From Xanthomonas sp. GPE 39 (GTDB lineage: Bacteria; Pseudomonadota; Gammaproteobacteria; Xanthomonadales; Xanthomonadaceae): DNA of 64,000 nucleotides. The stretch lies in contig NZ_JZHZ01000007.1 of the NCBI RefSeq assembly GCF_000963005.1, positions 2,299,554 to 2,363,553 of the forward strand, given 5' to 3'. Under the pieces are notes generated by a model. The model saw nothing but the letters and a program-made list of their open reading frames with translations, was not told the DNA's origin and did no database searches. The position numbers were made by a program, and so were the translations under genes. Below are positions 9,617-19,700 of this stretch, piece by piece; position 1 is the first letter of the stretch; the number at the start of each line of letters is the position of its first letter.

Positions 9617-10303
9617 GTGAGCCACGTCACGCTGCAACAGATCCGCCTGGAGATGGACCGCGCCGCCGACACCGCTGGGCGGCCGCCCGCGCACCTGCTC
9701 GCGGTGTCCAAGACCCAGACAGCGGCGGCGGTCGCGGCGCTGGCCGCGCAGGGACAACGCGCATTCGGCGAGAACTACGTGCAGGAGGCGGCGGACAAGA
9801 TCGCCGCCTTAGCACAGGCCGGCCTGGAATGGCATCTGATCGGGCACCTGCAGTCAAACAAGGCCGAGCTGGCGGCAAGCCTGTTCGACTGGGTACAGAG
9901 CGTGGACCGGCCCAAACTGATCGCCCCACTGGCCAAGGGCCGGCCCGGCACGCGGGCACCGCTGAATGTGTTGATCCAGGTCAACATCGACGACGAAGCC
10001 AGCAAGCACGGCTGTCACCCCGATCAGATGGAGTCCCTGGCCGCCGCCATCGCCACGCAGCCGGCATTGGCCTTGCGCGGGCTGATGGCCATTCCCGCGC
10101 CCTGGCCCGAGGCGGAACGCCGCCAAGCCGCCTTCATGCGCATGCGCACCTTATTCGAACGCCTGCGCGACGCCTACCCGCAGGTGGATACGCTATCGAT
10201 GGGCATGAGCGGTGATTTCGCCCAGGCGATCGCAGCGGGGGCGACCTTGGTGCGTATCGGCACCGCGCTGTTCGGTGCACGCACGCCACAGATGGCGCAA
10301 TAA
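9617..10303 (+). CDS. YggS family pyridoxal-phosphate homeostasis protein
   Basis: A 228-residue PLP-binding protein of the alanine-racemase N-terminal fold (YggS/PROSC), involved in vitamin B6 and amino-acid homeostasis rather than a known catalytic step. The PLP lysine is in LLAVSKTQ, followed by FGENYVQEA, WHLIGHLQSNK and the C-terminal MGMSGDFAQAIAAGATLVRIGTALFG, all family signatures. Translation appears to begin at a GTG (9617, then SHVTLQQI); there is no strong Shine-Dalgarno. yggS usually sits beside proC; here a secreted protein gene lies between them. Confidence 0.95.
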   Translation: MSHVTLQQIRLEMDRAADTAGRPPAHLLAVSKTQTAAAVAALAAQGQRAFGENYVQEAADKIAALAQAGLEWHLIGHLQSNKAELAASLFDWVQSVDRPKLIAPLAKGRPGTRAPLNVLIQVNIDDEASKHGCHPDQMESLAAAIATQPALALRGLMAIPAPWPEAERRQAAFMRMRTLFERLRDAYPQVDTLSMGMSGDFAQAIAAGATLVRIGTALFGARTPQMAQ

Positions 10304-10590
10304 ACGTGTGCAGACACGCACAGGCAGGCCGCACCCACCGCAGCGGCAACGCCCCCTCCCCCCGGCTCAGCTCCCGCGCCCTCACATCATTACAACTTAT
10401 TGAAAAATATTGAATTATTGACGGAATCCACAATTACTTTCGAAGACAGCGACAGCGCACGGTCTCCGCCGCCGCAATCCGTTAAACGGTTCACATTCTT
10501 GGTCCGTGAGGTCAGGCTCTGATACGCCCCGGCGACGGGCTGTCCGCCGCCCATGGCCGAATGTGCTCGGCGCCAATGAGATCATCAAAG

Positions 10591-11616
10591 ATGAAAGCAT
10601 CCACCAAATCATTGCTTGGCTCCTGCTTGATCGCGTTGCTGCATTCAACCGCAGCAACCGCCGCACCAGCGGCGGCATGGGATACGAACGAAGCACGGAT
10701 GACCCCCGAGGAAGTCCAGGCGCATCAAAACTGGCGCGAGACCATGGCGCATCAGCCCACGCCGGCAGAAGGCTGCTTCCACGCCAACTACCCCGACACC
10801 ACTTGGCAAGCCGACACCTGCACAACCCTGCCGCCTGGCTTGTACTCCAATCCGCACCCGCGCAACACCCGCATGCGCACCATCCAAGCCGTCGGCAACG
10901 GCGGCGACGACGTGCTCAGCTCCGATACGCTCATCAGCAAGATCGTCGGTAGCTTCCCCAAGGTCAGCGGCGTCACCTCCGAGCGCGGCCTCAACGGCAG
11001 CGGCGGCCTCGGTCCCGACGAATACTCGTTGCAGATCAATTCAAACGACGATGCCACCACCAGCGCATGCGCAGACCGATCAGACTGCACAGTGTGGCAA
11101 CAATTCATCTACGCCAACGGCGGTTCCGAGAACCAGGCAGGACTATTCATGCAGTACTGGCTGCAGGGCTACGGCTCCGACTGCCCCAGTGGCTGGGTCA
11201 GCGACGGCAATGTCAGTTGCTATCGCAACAGCAACGCCGTCGTGTTGCCCAGCGTGCCGGCCACGCATTTGGCCAACCTCAAGCTGACCGCCTCGGCGAA
11301 CGTCAACGGCCTGGATACCGTGACCTTCACCAATGGCAACACTGCCCACAGCGTCAGCGCCAGTGACAGCGCGGTCGATATCGCCACGGTATGGACGGAT
11401 TCGGAATTCAACGTATTCGGCAATTCAAATTCATCGCGCGCGAATTTCAACCGGGGTTCGTCGATCACGGTGAAAGTGGCCGCGTTCAATGGCGACACGG
11501 CCGCCCCGACCTGCACGGCGGGCGGCACCACCGCCGAGACCAACAACCTGTATCTAGGCAAGTGTTACATCGCTGGGGGCAATATGCCTTCGATCACGTT
11601 CACCGAGGCGAACTGA
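10591..11616 (+). CDS. Secreted eight-cysteine protein of unknown function
   Basis: I do not recognise a characterised family. The 341-residue product starts MKASTKSLLGSCLIALLHST with a clear signal peptide ending near AATAAPAAA. The mature part has a basic, polar N-terminal third, then GSFPKVSGVTSERGLNGSGG, EYSLQINSND, CTVWQQFIYANGG and QAGLFMQYWLQGYGSDCPSGW, followed by a beta-rich, Thr/Ser/Asn-rich C-terminal half. Eight cysteines in the mature part (two each near EGCF/ADTC, SACA/SDCT, SDCPSG/VSCY and PTCTAG/GKCY) would allow four disulfides. I recall similar unannotated secreted proteins in actinobacteria, but cannot verify this. The start at 10591 is chosen because it begins the signal peptide; in-frame upstream ATGs at 10561 and 10576 would add a poor extension. 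An AT-rich stretch at 10384-10440 may hold the promoter. Confidence 0.8.
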   Translation: MKASTKSLLGSCLIALLHSTAATAAPAAAWDTNEARMTPEEVQAHQNWRETMAHQPTPAEGCFHANYPDTTWQADTCTTLPPGLYSNPHPRNTRMRTIQAVGNGGDDVLSSDTLISKIVGSFPKVSGVTSERGLNGSGGLGPDEYSLQINSNDDATTSACADRSDCTVWQQFIYANGGSENQAGLFMQYWLQGYGSDCPSGWVSDGNVSCYRNSNAVVLPSVPATHLANLKLTASANVNGLDTVTFTNGNTAHSVSASDSAVDIATVWTDSEFNVFGNSNSSRANFNRGSSITVKVAAFNGDTAAPTCTAGGTTAETNNLYLGKCYIAGGNMPSITFTEAN

Positions 11617-11768
11617 GCCTGCCCGCGCCGGCGTAGCAGACCAGCGCCGGCACGATATCCAGCGCCGCACAGCATGCCGCCAGCAGCCGCACCGCACCGC
11701 GCCGCTGCACCGCTGCGTGGCGCAGCCGCTACCATGTCGCTTCCTTTCCGCCGCGACGGTGCTGTGCA

Positions 11769-12611
11769 ATGTCTTCCGCTTCCCACGCCGCTACCGCCAC
11801 CAACATCGCCTTCATCGGTGGCGGCAATATGGCGCGCAGCCTGATCGCCGGCCTGATCCGCCAGGGCGTCGATCCACAGCGCCTCCGTGTCGCCGAACCG
11901 GTTGCCGCGTTGCGCGAGGCGTTGGTCGCGGACTACGCCGTCCGGGCATGGGACACCGCCACCGCAGCGGTCGACGGCGCCGACGTGTGGATCTTCGCGG
12001 TCAAACCGCAGGTACTGCGTAGCGTCTGCAGCGAGGTGGCAGCGCTGGCACTGGCGCAGCGACCACTGTTGGTATCGATCGCCGCCGGCATCACCACCAA
12101 CCAACTGGACCGCTGGTTGGGCGGCGGACACGCCCTGATCCGGGCGATGCCGAACACGCCCGCCCTGCTCGGCGCCGGTGTCAGTGGTCTGTTCGCCAAT
12201 GCCCGTACAAGCGCTCCTCAGCGTGCGCACGTCGAGCAGCTACTGGCTGCAGCCGGAGTCACCGTGTGGGTCGAGGACGAGGCGTTGATCGACGCGGTCA
12301 CCGCCGTATCCGGCAGCGGCCCAGCCTACGTGTTTCTGCTCGCCGAGGCGATGGAAGCCGCCGGCATCGCGCAAGGCTTGCCCGCCGACAGCGCACGCAC
12401 GCTGGTACAGCAGACCCTGCTCGGTGCCGCGCGCATGCTGACCGAGTCCGGCGAAGCGCCGAGCGTCCTGCGGCAACGGGTGACTTCGCCCAATGGCACC
12501 ACCCAGGCCGCAATCGAGACTTTTCAAACAGGCGGCTTCGAAGCACTGACTGCCACCGCAATCGCCGCGGCCGCCGAGCGTGGTCGCGCCCTATCGGCAG
12601 CCAACGACTGA
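11769..12611 (+). CDS. proC: Pyrroline-5-carboxylate reductase
   Basis: Last step of proline synthesis, NAD(P)H-dependent reduction of pyrroline-5-carboxylate. The 280-residue product shows the Rossmann motif FIGGGNMARSLIAGL near residue 15, IRAMPNTPALLGAG and the dimer/active-site helix VSGSGPAYVFLLAEAM, with the end TSPNGTTQAAIETF typical of ProC. The ATG at 11769 lacks a clear Shine-Dalgarno. The usual yggS-proC pairing is interrupted by the secreted protein gene. Confidence 0.97.
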   Translation: MSSASHAATATNIAFIGGGNMARSLIAGLIRQGVDPQRLRVAEPVAALREALVADYAVRAWDTATAAVDGADVWIFAVKPQVLRSVCSEVAALALAQRPLLVSIAAGITTNQLDRWLGGGHALIRAMPNTPALLGAGVSGLFANARTSAPQRAHVEQLLAAAGVTVWVEDEALIDAVTAVSGSGPAYVFLLAEAMEAAGIAQGLPADSARTLVQQTLLGAARMLTESGEAPSVLRQRVTSPNGTTQAAIETFQTGGFEALTATAIAAAAERGRALSAAND

Positions 12612-12811
12612 ATTGGAGCCGACGCTACAACCCAGTGGGCGCCGAGCGCATCCCAGACCTGCAGGATCATGGTTCGGGCAAACAATGCGCTGAGCCGGCT
12701 GAGATCAGACTCGATCGCGCAAGACAACCAGATACACGATGCGTTCGGCCTAGGCCAACACGCGCAAAAGCAGGTCCGCTGCAAGCGCGGCGCGAACCGA
12801 GAACGTCTCGG

Positions 12812-13411
12812 TCATGGGAACAGCATGCGTTTGCTCCAGTGGCCCGCAACGTCGGCCTCGTAGCGCCAGCGCTCGTGCAGGCGGTACTTGGCGCCGTACC
12901 AGAACTCGAAACTGCGCGGAATCACGCGAAACCCGCCCCAACCGTCCGGGCGCGGCACCTCGCGGCCTTCGAAGCTGGCCTCGGCCTTGGCCACGCGCTC
13001 CTCGAACTCTTCACGCGAGTGCAGCGTATGCGATTGCGCCGAGGCCCAGGCACCGATCTGACTCATGCGCGGGCGCGAGGCAAAATACGCATCGGCCTCG
13101 GCATCGGCAACAAGATGCACCTCGCCATCGATACGCACCTGCACGCCGTCTTCGCGCATGCGTCGCCACAGGAACAACAACGATGCCTGTGGATTGGCCT
13201 GCAACTCGCGTCCCTTCTGGCTGTCTAGATGGCTATAGAACACAAAACCACGCGCGTCATAGGCCTTCAGCAGCACGACCCGCGAGGATGGACGTGCTTC
13301 CAGCGTCGCCGAGGACACCACCATGGCGTTGTATTCGGCCTCGTCGCTGACGCGCGCCTCGGCAAATAGGTCGGTGAACGTGGACAACGCTTCCTGGTAG
13401 AGATCGGGCAT
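12812..13411 (-). CDS. pdxH: Pyridoxamine 5'-phosphate oxidase
   Basis: FMN enzyme that makes pyridoxal phosphate from the phosphates of pyridoxine or pyridoxamine. The 199-residue product has the FMN-binding stretch [39 protein letters not shown] and the C-terminal family signature around [24 protein letters not shown]. It is divergent from aroK; the 120 bases between them contain the perfect palindrome at 13469-13500. Two PLP-related genes (yggS, pdxH) lie within 4 kb, probably by chance. Confidence 0.96.
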   Translation of the reverse strand: MPDLYQEALSTFTDLFAEARVSDEAEYNAMVVSSATLEARPSSRVVLLKAYDARGFVFYSHLDSQKGRELQANPQASLLFLWRRMREDGVQVRIDGEVHLVADAEADAYFASRPRMSQIGAWASAQSHTLHSREEFEERVAKAEASFEGREVPRPDGWGGFRVIPRSFEFWYGAKYRLHERWRYEADVAGHWSKRMLFP

Positions 13412-13468
13412 GACGGCAAATACTCAGCGGACGAAGCGCTATTGTCGCCCCAGGCGCTGGCCGACGCA

Positions 13469-13500
13469 CGCGCGTTGGCGCAGCGCTGCGCCAACGCGCG
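13469..13500. repeat. Perfect 32-bp palindrome between pdxH and aroK
   Basis: The left arm CGCGCGTTGGCGCAGC (13469-13484) is the exact reverse complement of the right arm GCTGCGCCAACGCGCG (13485-13500), with no spacer or mismatch. It lies 58 bases upstream of the pdxH start and 31 bases upstream of the aroK start, directly upstream of the putative aroK -10. It could be a symmetric protein binding site or, if transcribed, a hairpin. Confidence 0.95.
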
Positions 13501-13519
13501 GGGCGAGGCGTGTCTCTGC

Positions 13520-13525
13520 TAGCAT
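13520..13525 (+). promoter_or_regulatory. Putative -10 element of aroK, giving a leaderless or near-leaderless transcript
   Basis: TAGCAT at 13520-13525 matches the -10 consensus at four of six positions. The aroK ATG at 13532 would coincide with the expected start of transcription, and there is no properly spaced Shine-Dalgarno. No -35 match is visible; that region is occupied by the palindrome. Confidence 0.4.
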
Positions 13526-13531
13526 CTGGGG

Positions 13532-14074
13532 ATGAATCCCGCCCCCAATTTGGTGCTGGTCGGCCCGATGGGCGCTGGCAAGAGTGTCATCGGCCGCCGC
13601 CTGGCCGAGCGCTTCTGTCTGGTCTTCGTCGACAGCGACCAGGCCATCGTCGAGCGCACCGGCGCTAGCATCCCCGCACTGTTCGAGCGAAGCGGCGAAG
13701 CAGGCTTCCGCGAGCACGAGCGCGCCTTCCTGCAAAGCGTGCTGGATACTCCCGGCCACCTCATTTCCACTGGTGGCGGTGCCGTGCTCAACCCCGACAG
13801 CCGCCGCGAGATGCGCGAACACGGCTTCGTGGTGTACCTGCGTGTCGGCGTCGACGAGCAATTGCAGCGCCTGCAACGCGACCGCAACCGCCCGCTGTTG
13901 CAAGAAGGAGACCGCGAGCAGGTACTGCGTGACTTGCAAGCGGTGCGCGAGCCGCTGTACCGCGAGGTCGCCGACCTAATCATGGACACCGACAACCTCA
14001 CTCCCGCCGAGGCCACCGCACAACTGGTCGTGCGCCTGATCGCGTCGTGGAAACTTCCGGAACCCACTGTATGA
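13532..14074 (+). CDS. aroK: Shikimate kinase
   Basis: Phosphorylates shikimate in aromatic amino-acid synthesis. The 180-residue protein shows Walker [16 protein letters not shown], the shikimate-binding segment [20 protein letters not shown] and the STGGGAVL motif, ending with RDRNRPLLQ of the lid. The stop overlaps the aroB start in ATGA at 14071-14074, so the two are translationally coupled as in most aroKB operons. The closely spaced -10-like element suggests translation without a leader. Confidence 0.97.
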   Translation: MNPAPNLVLVGPMGAGKSVIGRRLAERFCLVFVDSDQAIVERTGASIPALFERSGEAGFREHERAFLQSVLDTPGHLISTGGGAVLNPDSRREMREHGFVVYLRVGVDEQLQRLQRDRNRPLLQEGDREQVLRDLQAVREPLYREVADLIMDTDNLTPAEATAQLVVRLIASWKLPEPTV

Positions 14075-15180
14075 GCGCCGCATCGCGCACGGTCGAGGTC
14101 GCTGGCGACCCGGCCTACACCATCCGTATCGAGCCGGGACTGCTCGACAACGGCACCTTGCTGGCCACACACGTGCGTGGCCGCCATGTCCTGCTGCTCA
14201 GCGACAGCAACGTCGCGCCGCTGTATGCGCAGCAGGTCCGCGAGGCATTGCTGGCCGCATGCCCGCAGTTGCAGATCGGCGCATTCGTGATCGCCGCCGG
14301 CGAGGCGTCCAAGACCCTGGACAGTTTCGGCGGGGCGATTACCGCCCTGGCCGAACTCGGCGCCACCCGCGACGCTTGCGTGCTGGCCCTGGGCGGCGGC
14401 GTGGTCGGCGACCTGGCCGGCTTCGCCGCCGCATGCTGGATGCGTGGCGTGGACTGCGTGCAGTTGCCGACCACGCTGCTGGCGATGGTCGACTCCTCGG
14501 TCGGCGGCAAGACCGCAGTGGACATCGCGCAAGGCAAGAACCTCGTCGGCGCATTCCATCCGCCGCGCGCCGTGCTGGCCGACACCACCACACTGCGCAC
14601 GCTGCCGCCACGGGAATTGCGTGCTGGATTAGCCGAGGTAATCAAGTACGGCGCCATCCGCGACCCGCTGTTCTTCGAATGGCTGCACGCCGAACGCCAC
14701 GCGCTGCTGGCGGCCGACCCTGCCGCACTGGCGCAGGCCATCGCGCGCAGTTGCGAACACAAAGCCGACATCGTCGCCCGCGATCCACTGGAAAAAGGCG
14801 AGCGCGCCCTGCTCAACCTCGGCCACACCTTCGGCCACGCCATCGAGACCGAACAAGGCTACGGCGCACCCGATAACAGCAACCTCAACCATGGCGAAGC
14901 GATCGCGGTGGGCATGGTACTGGCCGCCGAATTATCGGCACGACTGGGCCTGGCTTCGGCACAGGACACCGCGCGGCTGCGCGCCCAGCTCATCGACTTC
15001 GGCCTCCCCACGACATTGCCGAGCGGACTGGCACCGCAAGCATTGCTGGCACGCATGCGCCTGGACAAGAAAAACCTGGCCGGTCGCCTACGCCTGGTGT
15101 TGTGGCGTGGCATCGGTCACGCCGAAATCGTCCCCGACGTGGACGAAGCCGAGGTCCTGGCGGTGCTAGCCACCGGCTGA
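14071..15180 (+). CDS. aroB: 3-dehydroquinate synthase
   Basis: NAD- and metal-dependent cyclisation of DAHP, second step of the shikimate pathway. The 369-residue product begins [16 protein letters not shown] at the ATG overlapping the aroK stop; 24 bases of further open frame upstream lie inside aroK and are rejected. Signatures include [37 protein letters not shown] and the metal site around [17 protein letters not shown]. In relatives hemE lies close downstream; here a divergent efflux operon intervenes. Confidence 0.97.
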   Translation: MSAASRTVEVAGDPAYTIRIEPGLLDNGTLLATHVRGRHVLLLSDSNVAPLYAQQVREALLAACPQLQIGAFVIAAGEASKTLDSFGGAITALAELGATRDACVLALGGGVVGDLAGFAAACWMRGVDCVQLPTTLLAMVDSSVGGKTAVDIAQGKNLVGAFHPPRAVLADTTTLRTLPPRELRAGLAEVIKYGAIRDPLFFEWLHAERHALLAADPAALAQAIARSCEHKADIVARDPLEKGERALLNLGHTFGHAIETEQGYGAPDNSNLNHGEAIAVGMVLAAELSARLGLASAQDTARLRAQLIDFGLPTTLPSGLAPQALLARMRLDKKNLAGRLRLVLWRGIGHAEIVPDVDEAEVLAVLATG

Positions 15181-15279
15181 GCGGCAACACCGCCGCGACG
15201 CTCACGCATTGGCGCCTGCCGCGATGTCTGGCGCAATGCAGCAGCAGGCATTGCGCGGCGAACAAACGCTCAGGCCGAC

Positions 15280-16731
15280 TCAGTTCTGCACGCTCTCCAA
15301 CGTCGCATCGCCGCCGAGGGTTCGATACAGCGTCACCCGATTGGTCGCCTTGACCAGCTCCGTCGTGACCAGACCGCGTTGTGCCGCGTAGTAGCTGCGC
15401 TGCGCATCGAGATTGGACAGGAACGGCTCGACACCGCCGCGATAGCGCTGATCGCTGAATTGATAGTTGCTGGCCGAATCGGCCACGAGATTTTGCTGTG
15501 CAAGCAACTGCGCATCGATGGTGCCGCGTCTAGCCAGCGCATCGGAGACTTCGCTGAAGGCGGTTTGCAGGGTCTTTTCGTATGTCGCCAATGCGGCGTC
15601 GCGTTGTGCCTGGGTGTATTTCACATTGGCTCGCGCCGCGCCGGCGTCGAAAATGGCAGCGCTCGCACCAACCCCCACCGTCCTGTTGAATGCGGCGTGC
15701 GTGAACAAGTCCGACAGTGCCGTACTGCTCAACCCCAGCATGCCGGTCAGGGTGATGCGCGGGAACAACGCTGCGCGAGCGGCGCCAATCTGGGCATTGA
15801 CCGCGCGCAATTCGTACTCCGCCTGCACCACGTCAGGCCGGCGCAGCAGAATGCTCGAATCCAGTCCAGCCGGCAGTTCGCCGATGCTCGCCGCAGCGTC
15901 TTGGATCGAGCCAGGCAACAGGGCCGGATCCACCGGGCCACCCACCAGCAGACGCAGCGCGTTGAGGTCCTGGGCCATCGCGGTGGTCTGCTCGGCCAAG
16001 TCCGATTGCGCCGTATGCAGCACTTGGTTGGCCTGATACAGATCCGAATGCGGCGCGATCCCCCCCTCGAAACGCTGCCGGGTCAGCGCAACGCTCATGC
16101 TTGCGCTTTGCACCGTGTCCTGCGCGATCTTCAGCAGGCTGTTGTCACTGGCGTAGGTCAACCACGCCGTGGCGATGTCACCGACCAACGTCAGACGGGT
16201 GGCGCGCGCGGCGGCCTCTTGTTCCAGGTAACGCTGTTGCGCGGCAGTGGTCAGCGAGCGGACCCGTCCGAACAGGTCGATCTCGAAGGCGGTGATGCCG
16301 ACACCGAGGCTGTAATCGCGGCTATCGCCTTGCGCTGGGGCGACAACCGTCGTTGCGTCCGACCCGCCTGCCGTGGCTGGCGCCGCTGCCGCGCCCCTGC
16401 CTCGATAAGAACGCACGCCATTCGCCGTCCCACTGACCTCGGGCAGCAATTCGGCGCGCTGGATCCGATATTGCGCACGCGCCTGGGCGATGTTGGCAAT
16501 GGCAATCCGTAAATCCCGATTATTGTCCAATGCTTGCGCAATCAGACGCTGTAGCCGCGGGTCACGAAATATTTGCCGATAGGTGAGCGAAGGCAGTGCC
16601 GCTTCGTTCTGCGCCAAGTAGGCGTCGCCTGCCGGCCACGACGGCGGTATCGGCGGTGCGGGACGTACATAGACCGGTGCCAGGCGACATGCCGACAGCA
16701 GGCACACCACAATGACGGCGATATAACGCAT
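15280..16731 (-). CDS. NodT-type outer-membrane efflux lipoprotein (TolC-like channel)
   Basis: Outer-membrane channel of the tripartite pump. The 483-residue product begins MRYIAVIVVCLLSACRLAPV: the lipobox LSAC places the lipidated cysteine at residue 15. Two outer-membrane efflux repeats follow, with family features such as NRDLRIAIANIAQARAQYRI, LLRRPDVVQAEYELRAVNAQIGAARAALFPRITL and a C-terminal YRTLGGDA. The ATG at 16731 overlaps the last base of the RND stop codon; the frame is open further upstream but the lipobox fixes the start. It is the third gene of the operon. Confidence 0.93.
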   Translation of the reverse strand: MRYIAVIVVCLLSACRLAPVYVRPAPPIPPSWPAGDAYLAQNEAALPSLTYRQIFRDPRLQRLIAQALDNNRDLRIAIANIAQARAQYRIQRAELLPEVSGTANGVRSYRGRGAAAAPATAGGSDATTVVAPAQGDSRDYSLGVGITAFEIDLFGRVRSLTTAAQQRYLEQEAAARATRLTLVGDIATAWLTYASDNSLLKIAQDTVQSASMSVALTRQRFEGGIAPHSDLYQANQVLHTAQSDLAEQTTAMAQDLNALRLLVGGPVDPALLPGSIQDAAASIGELPAGLDSSILLRRPDVVQAEYELRAVNAQIGAARAALFPRITLTGMLGLSSTALSDLFTHAAFNRTVGVGASAAIFDAGAARANVKYTQAQRDAALATYEKTLQTAFSEVSDALARRGTIDAQLLAQQNLVADSASNYQFSDQRYRGGVEPFLSNLDAQRSYYAAQRGLVTTELVKATNRVTLYRTLGGDATLESVQN

Positions 16732-19700
16732 CAGGCCGGCTCTGCCATCGATGGCGCAGGCGGCGGCGTGTTCCCGCCGCGACGCGCACGGCGGCGCAGC
16801 ATCCATTCCGCCATCGCGATATGGAACGCTGGTGTCAGATAGAGCGTCAACGCCTGCGAAAAGAGCAAGCCGCCCACGACCGCGATGCCGAGCGGGCGGC
16901 GCGCTTCGGCGCCTGCACCGAAACCCAGCGCGATGGGCAACGAGCCAAGGACCGCCGCGAGGGTCGTCATCATGATCGGACGGAAGCGCACCTTCGCCGC
17001 TTCGATCATCGCCGCGCGTGGATTCTTCCATTGTTCCTCGCCAGAACGCTCCAGTTCCAGCGCGTAATCCACCATCATGATGCCGTTCTTCTTGACCAGC
17101 CCGACCAGCAGAATAAGACCGACAAAACTGAAAAGATTCAACTCCTGCCTGAAAAGCACCAACATGAAAATGGCACCGAATCCGGCGAGCGGAAGCGAGG
17201 TCAGGATCGTGATCGGGTGCAACGCATCCTCGTAAAGAATCGCGAGCACGCCGTAGATCAGCAGCACCGTGATGAGCAGCAGCATCGGCAGCGTCTTCAA
17301 CGAATTTTCGAACGCCTGCGCCGAGCCGGCGAACTGGCCGCTGATAGCGCGTGCGTCGCCCTTGCCGAGCGTCTGCGCCATCAGGTTGCCGATCCCCGCA
17401 GCGGCATCGCCCAATGCGACACCGGGCGCCAGATTCATCGACAGCGTCACCGCTGGCAGGCCGGCATAGTGGTTGATCGCCACCGGACCGACGCCCATGC
17501 GCACGTCCGCCACCGCGCGAAGCGGCACCATCGGGCCGCCTGCGGCAGTCAACACCGCGCTGGTGCCCGAACTGCTGTTGGAGGTCTGTGTACCGATCGC
17601 CGTGATACCCGGATTCTGGTTGCCATTGAACGACAGGGCATCCAGCGCATTGAGATCGGCCTGTGCCGATGGCGCAACCTGCAGGAGCACCTCGTACTGA
17701 TCGGTGTCGCCATAGATGGTGCTGATCTTGCGTCCGCCGTATGCACTTTGCAGTGTGTCCTGCACACCGGCGGCGGTGACGCCCAAGGATGCGGCCTGCT
17801 CGCGATGCAGAATCACATCGATTTCGGGATTCTTGATCTGCAGGTCGCTTTTCGGATCCTGGATCTGCTGAAGACGCTTGATACTTTGCAGGATCGTCTC
17901 CGACTGGGCGTACAGCGCCTTCTGGTCGGTGGACTGCAGCACGTATTGCAAGGATCCGTTCGACGCCGTCGGCCCCATGTCGATCGCAGGAGGATTGCGC
18001 ATGTTGAGCGTGATGCCTTCAATCTTGGCCACCTTCGCGCGGACCTGCTGAATGACATCGTCCGCGGTGCCCTTGCGTTCGGAAAGCGGTTTAAGCCCGA
18101 TCAGCAAGCGTCCACTGTTACTGAGCGTGCCGCTCGAACCGATCACCGATTCCACATTGGCGACGTTCGGGTCGGCTTGAATAATTTTGACCACCGCGTT
18201 CTGTTTGGCAACGAAATCGTCGAAAGCGGTGCCTTCCGGCACGCGGGTCTCACCATCGATCTTTCCGGAATCGACCTGGGGAATGAAACCCTTATCGACA
18301 ATGGCATAGACACCCGCCGTACCGAACAACGTCGCGATGCCGATCACGAACATCAAGCCGACGTGGCGCGTGGCCCATTCGAGGGAGCGCGTATAACCGC
18401 GCTCGGATGCGTCGATGAGCCGGTCGAAGCGTTCGAACACCCAGCCCGAACTCTTCTTCGGATCGAGCCAGCGACTGGCCAACATCGGCGTGAGCGTGAG
18501 CGAGATGATCCCGGAGAGGATGACCGCGATCGCGATCACCATGCCAAACTCGGAGAACAGCCGTCCGACCAAGCCGCCCATGAACACGATCGGCAAGAAT
18601 ACCGCCGACAACGAAAGCGTCATCGACAACACGGTGAAACCGATTTCCTTGGAGGCGGTCATCGCCGCCTCCATGCGGCTGGCACCCTGTTCGGCATGGC
18701 GGACGATATTCTCGATCACGACGATCGCATCGTCGACCACAAAGCCGACCGACAAGGTCAGCGCCAGCATCGAGATATTATCGAGGCTGTAGTGCAACAG
18801 GTGCATCACCGCGAAGGTGCCGATCAACGAGGTCGGCAGCGCCAGGGCGACGATCAACGTCGCGATCCAACTGCGGAGAAAGAGCAGGATCACGACGATC
18901 ACCAGCACCAGCGATCCAACCAGCGTCCATTCCACGTCCTCCACCGACGCACCGATGTAGTCGCCACGGTCGTAGAGCACGTCGAGTTCGGCATCACCGG
19001 GCAGTTGCGCGCGAATCCCTGGCAGCGCCGCCTGGATGCCTTTCGTCACCGACAACGTATTGGCCCCCGGCTGACGATGAATGTTGATCTCAATCGCACG
19101 CTGGCCGTTGAGGGACGCCGCGGTCTGCAGGTTTTCAACACTATCTTGTGCATGTCCGACATCCTGGAAACGCACCGGCGCGCCGTCCGCGTAGGTCAAG
19201 ACCAGTTTGTCGAAATCGGCCGCCGTCTTGAGCTGCCCATCGGCCTTGACGGTGTAGGAACGCGCACGCCCCATCAGCGTTCCTGCCGGCGCGTTGCTGT
19301 TACCCGCCTGCACGGCAGAAACGATCTGGTCAAATCCCAGATGTCGGGCGGCGAGCAGGTGCGGATTGACGAACAGACGCACGGCATACTTCTGCGCGCC
19401 GTTGACGTCGATCTGCCCGGCACCCGGCACCGAGGCCAGACGCAACGCGACACGGTCCTTGGCGAACTGGTTGAGCAGTGGCAGCGCGATTGTCTTCGAG
19501 CGCAGGATCAGATGCATGATCGGCGCGGCGCTGGGATCCTCCTTCTGGATCTGCGCCGGATTGATTTCACGCGGCAGCAGTCCGGCCGCCTGCGAGACCG
19601 CATTTTGCACATCCTGCGCCGCCGCATCGACATTGCGGCTCAACGAAAATTGCAGGACGATCCGCGTGGCGCCGACGCTGCTCGTCGAGCTCATCGTATC

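Noticed and set aside
15379-16512. Plus-strand frame antisense to the NodT channel gene
   Set aside because: No domain or ribosome site; the channel lipoprotein on the other strand is complete.
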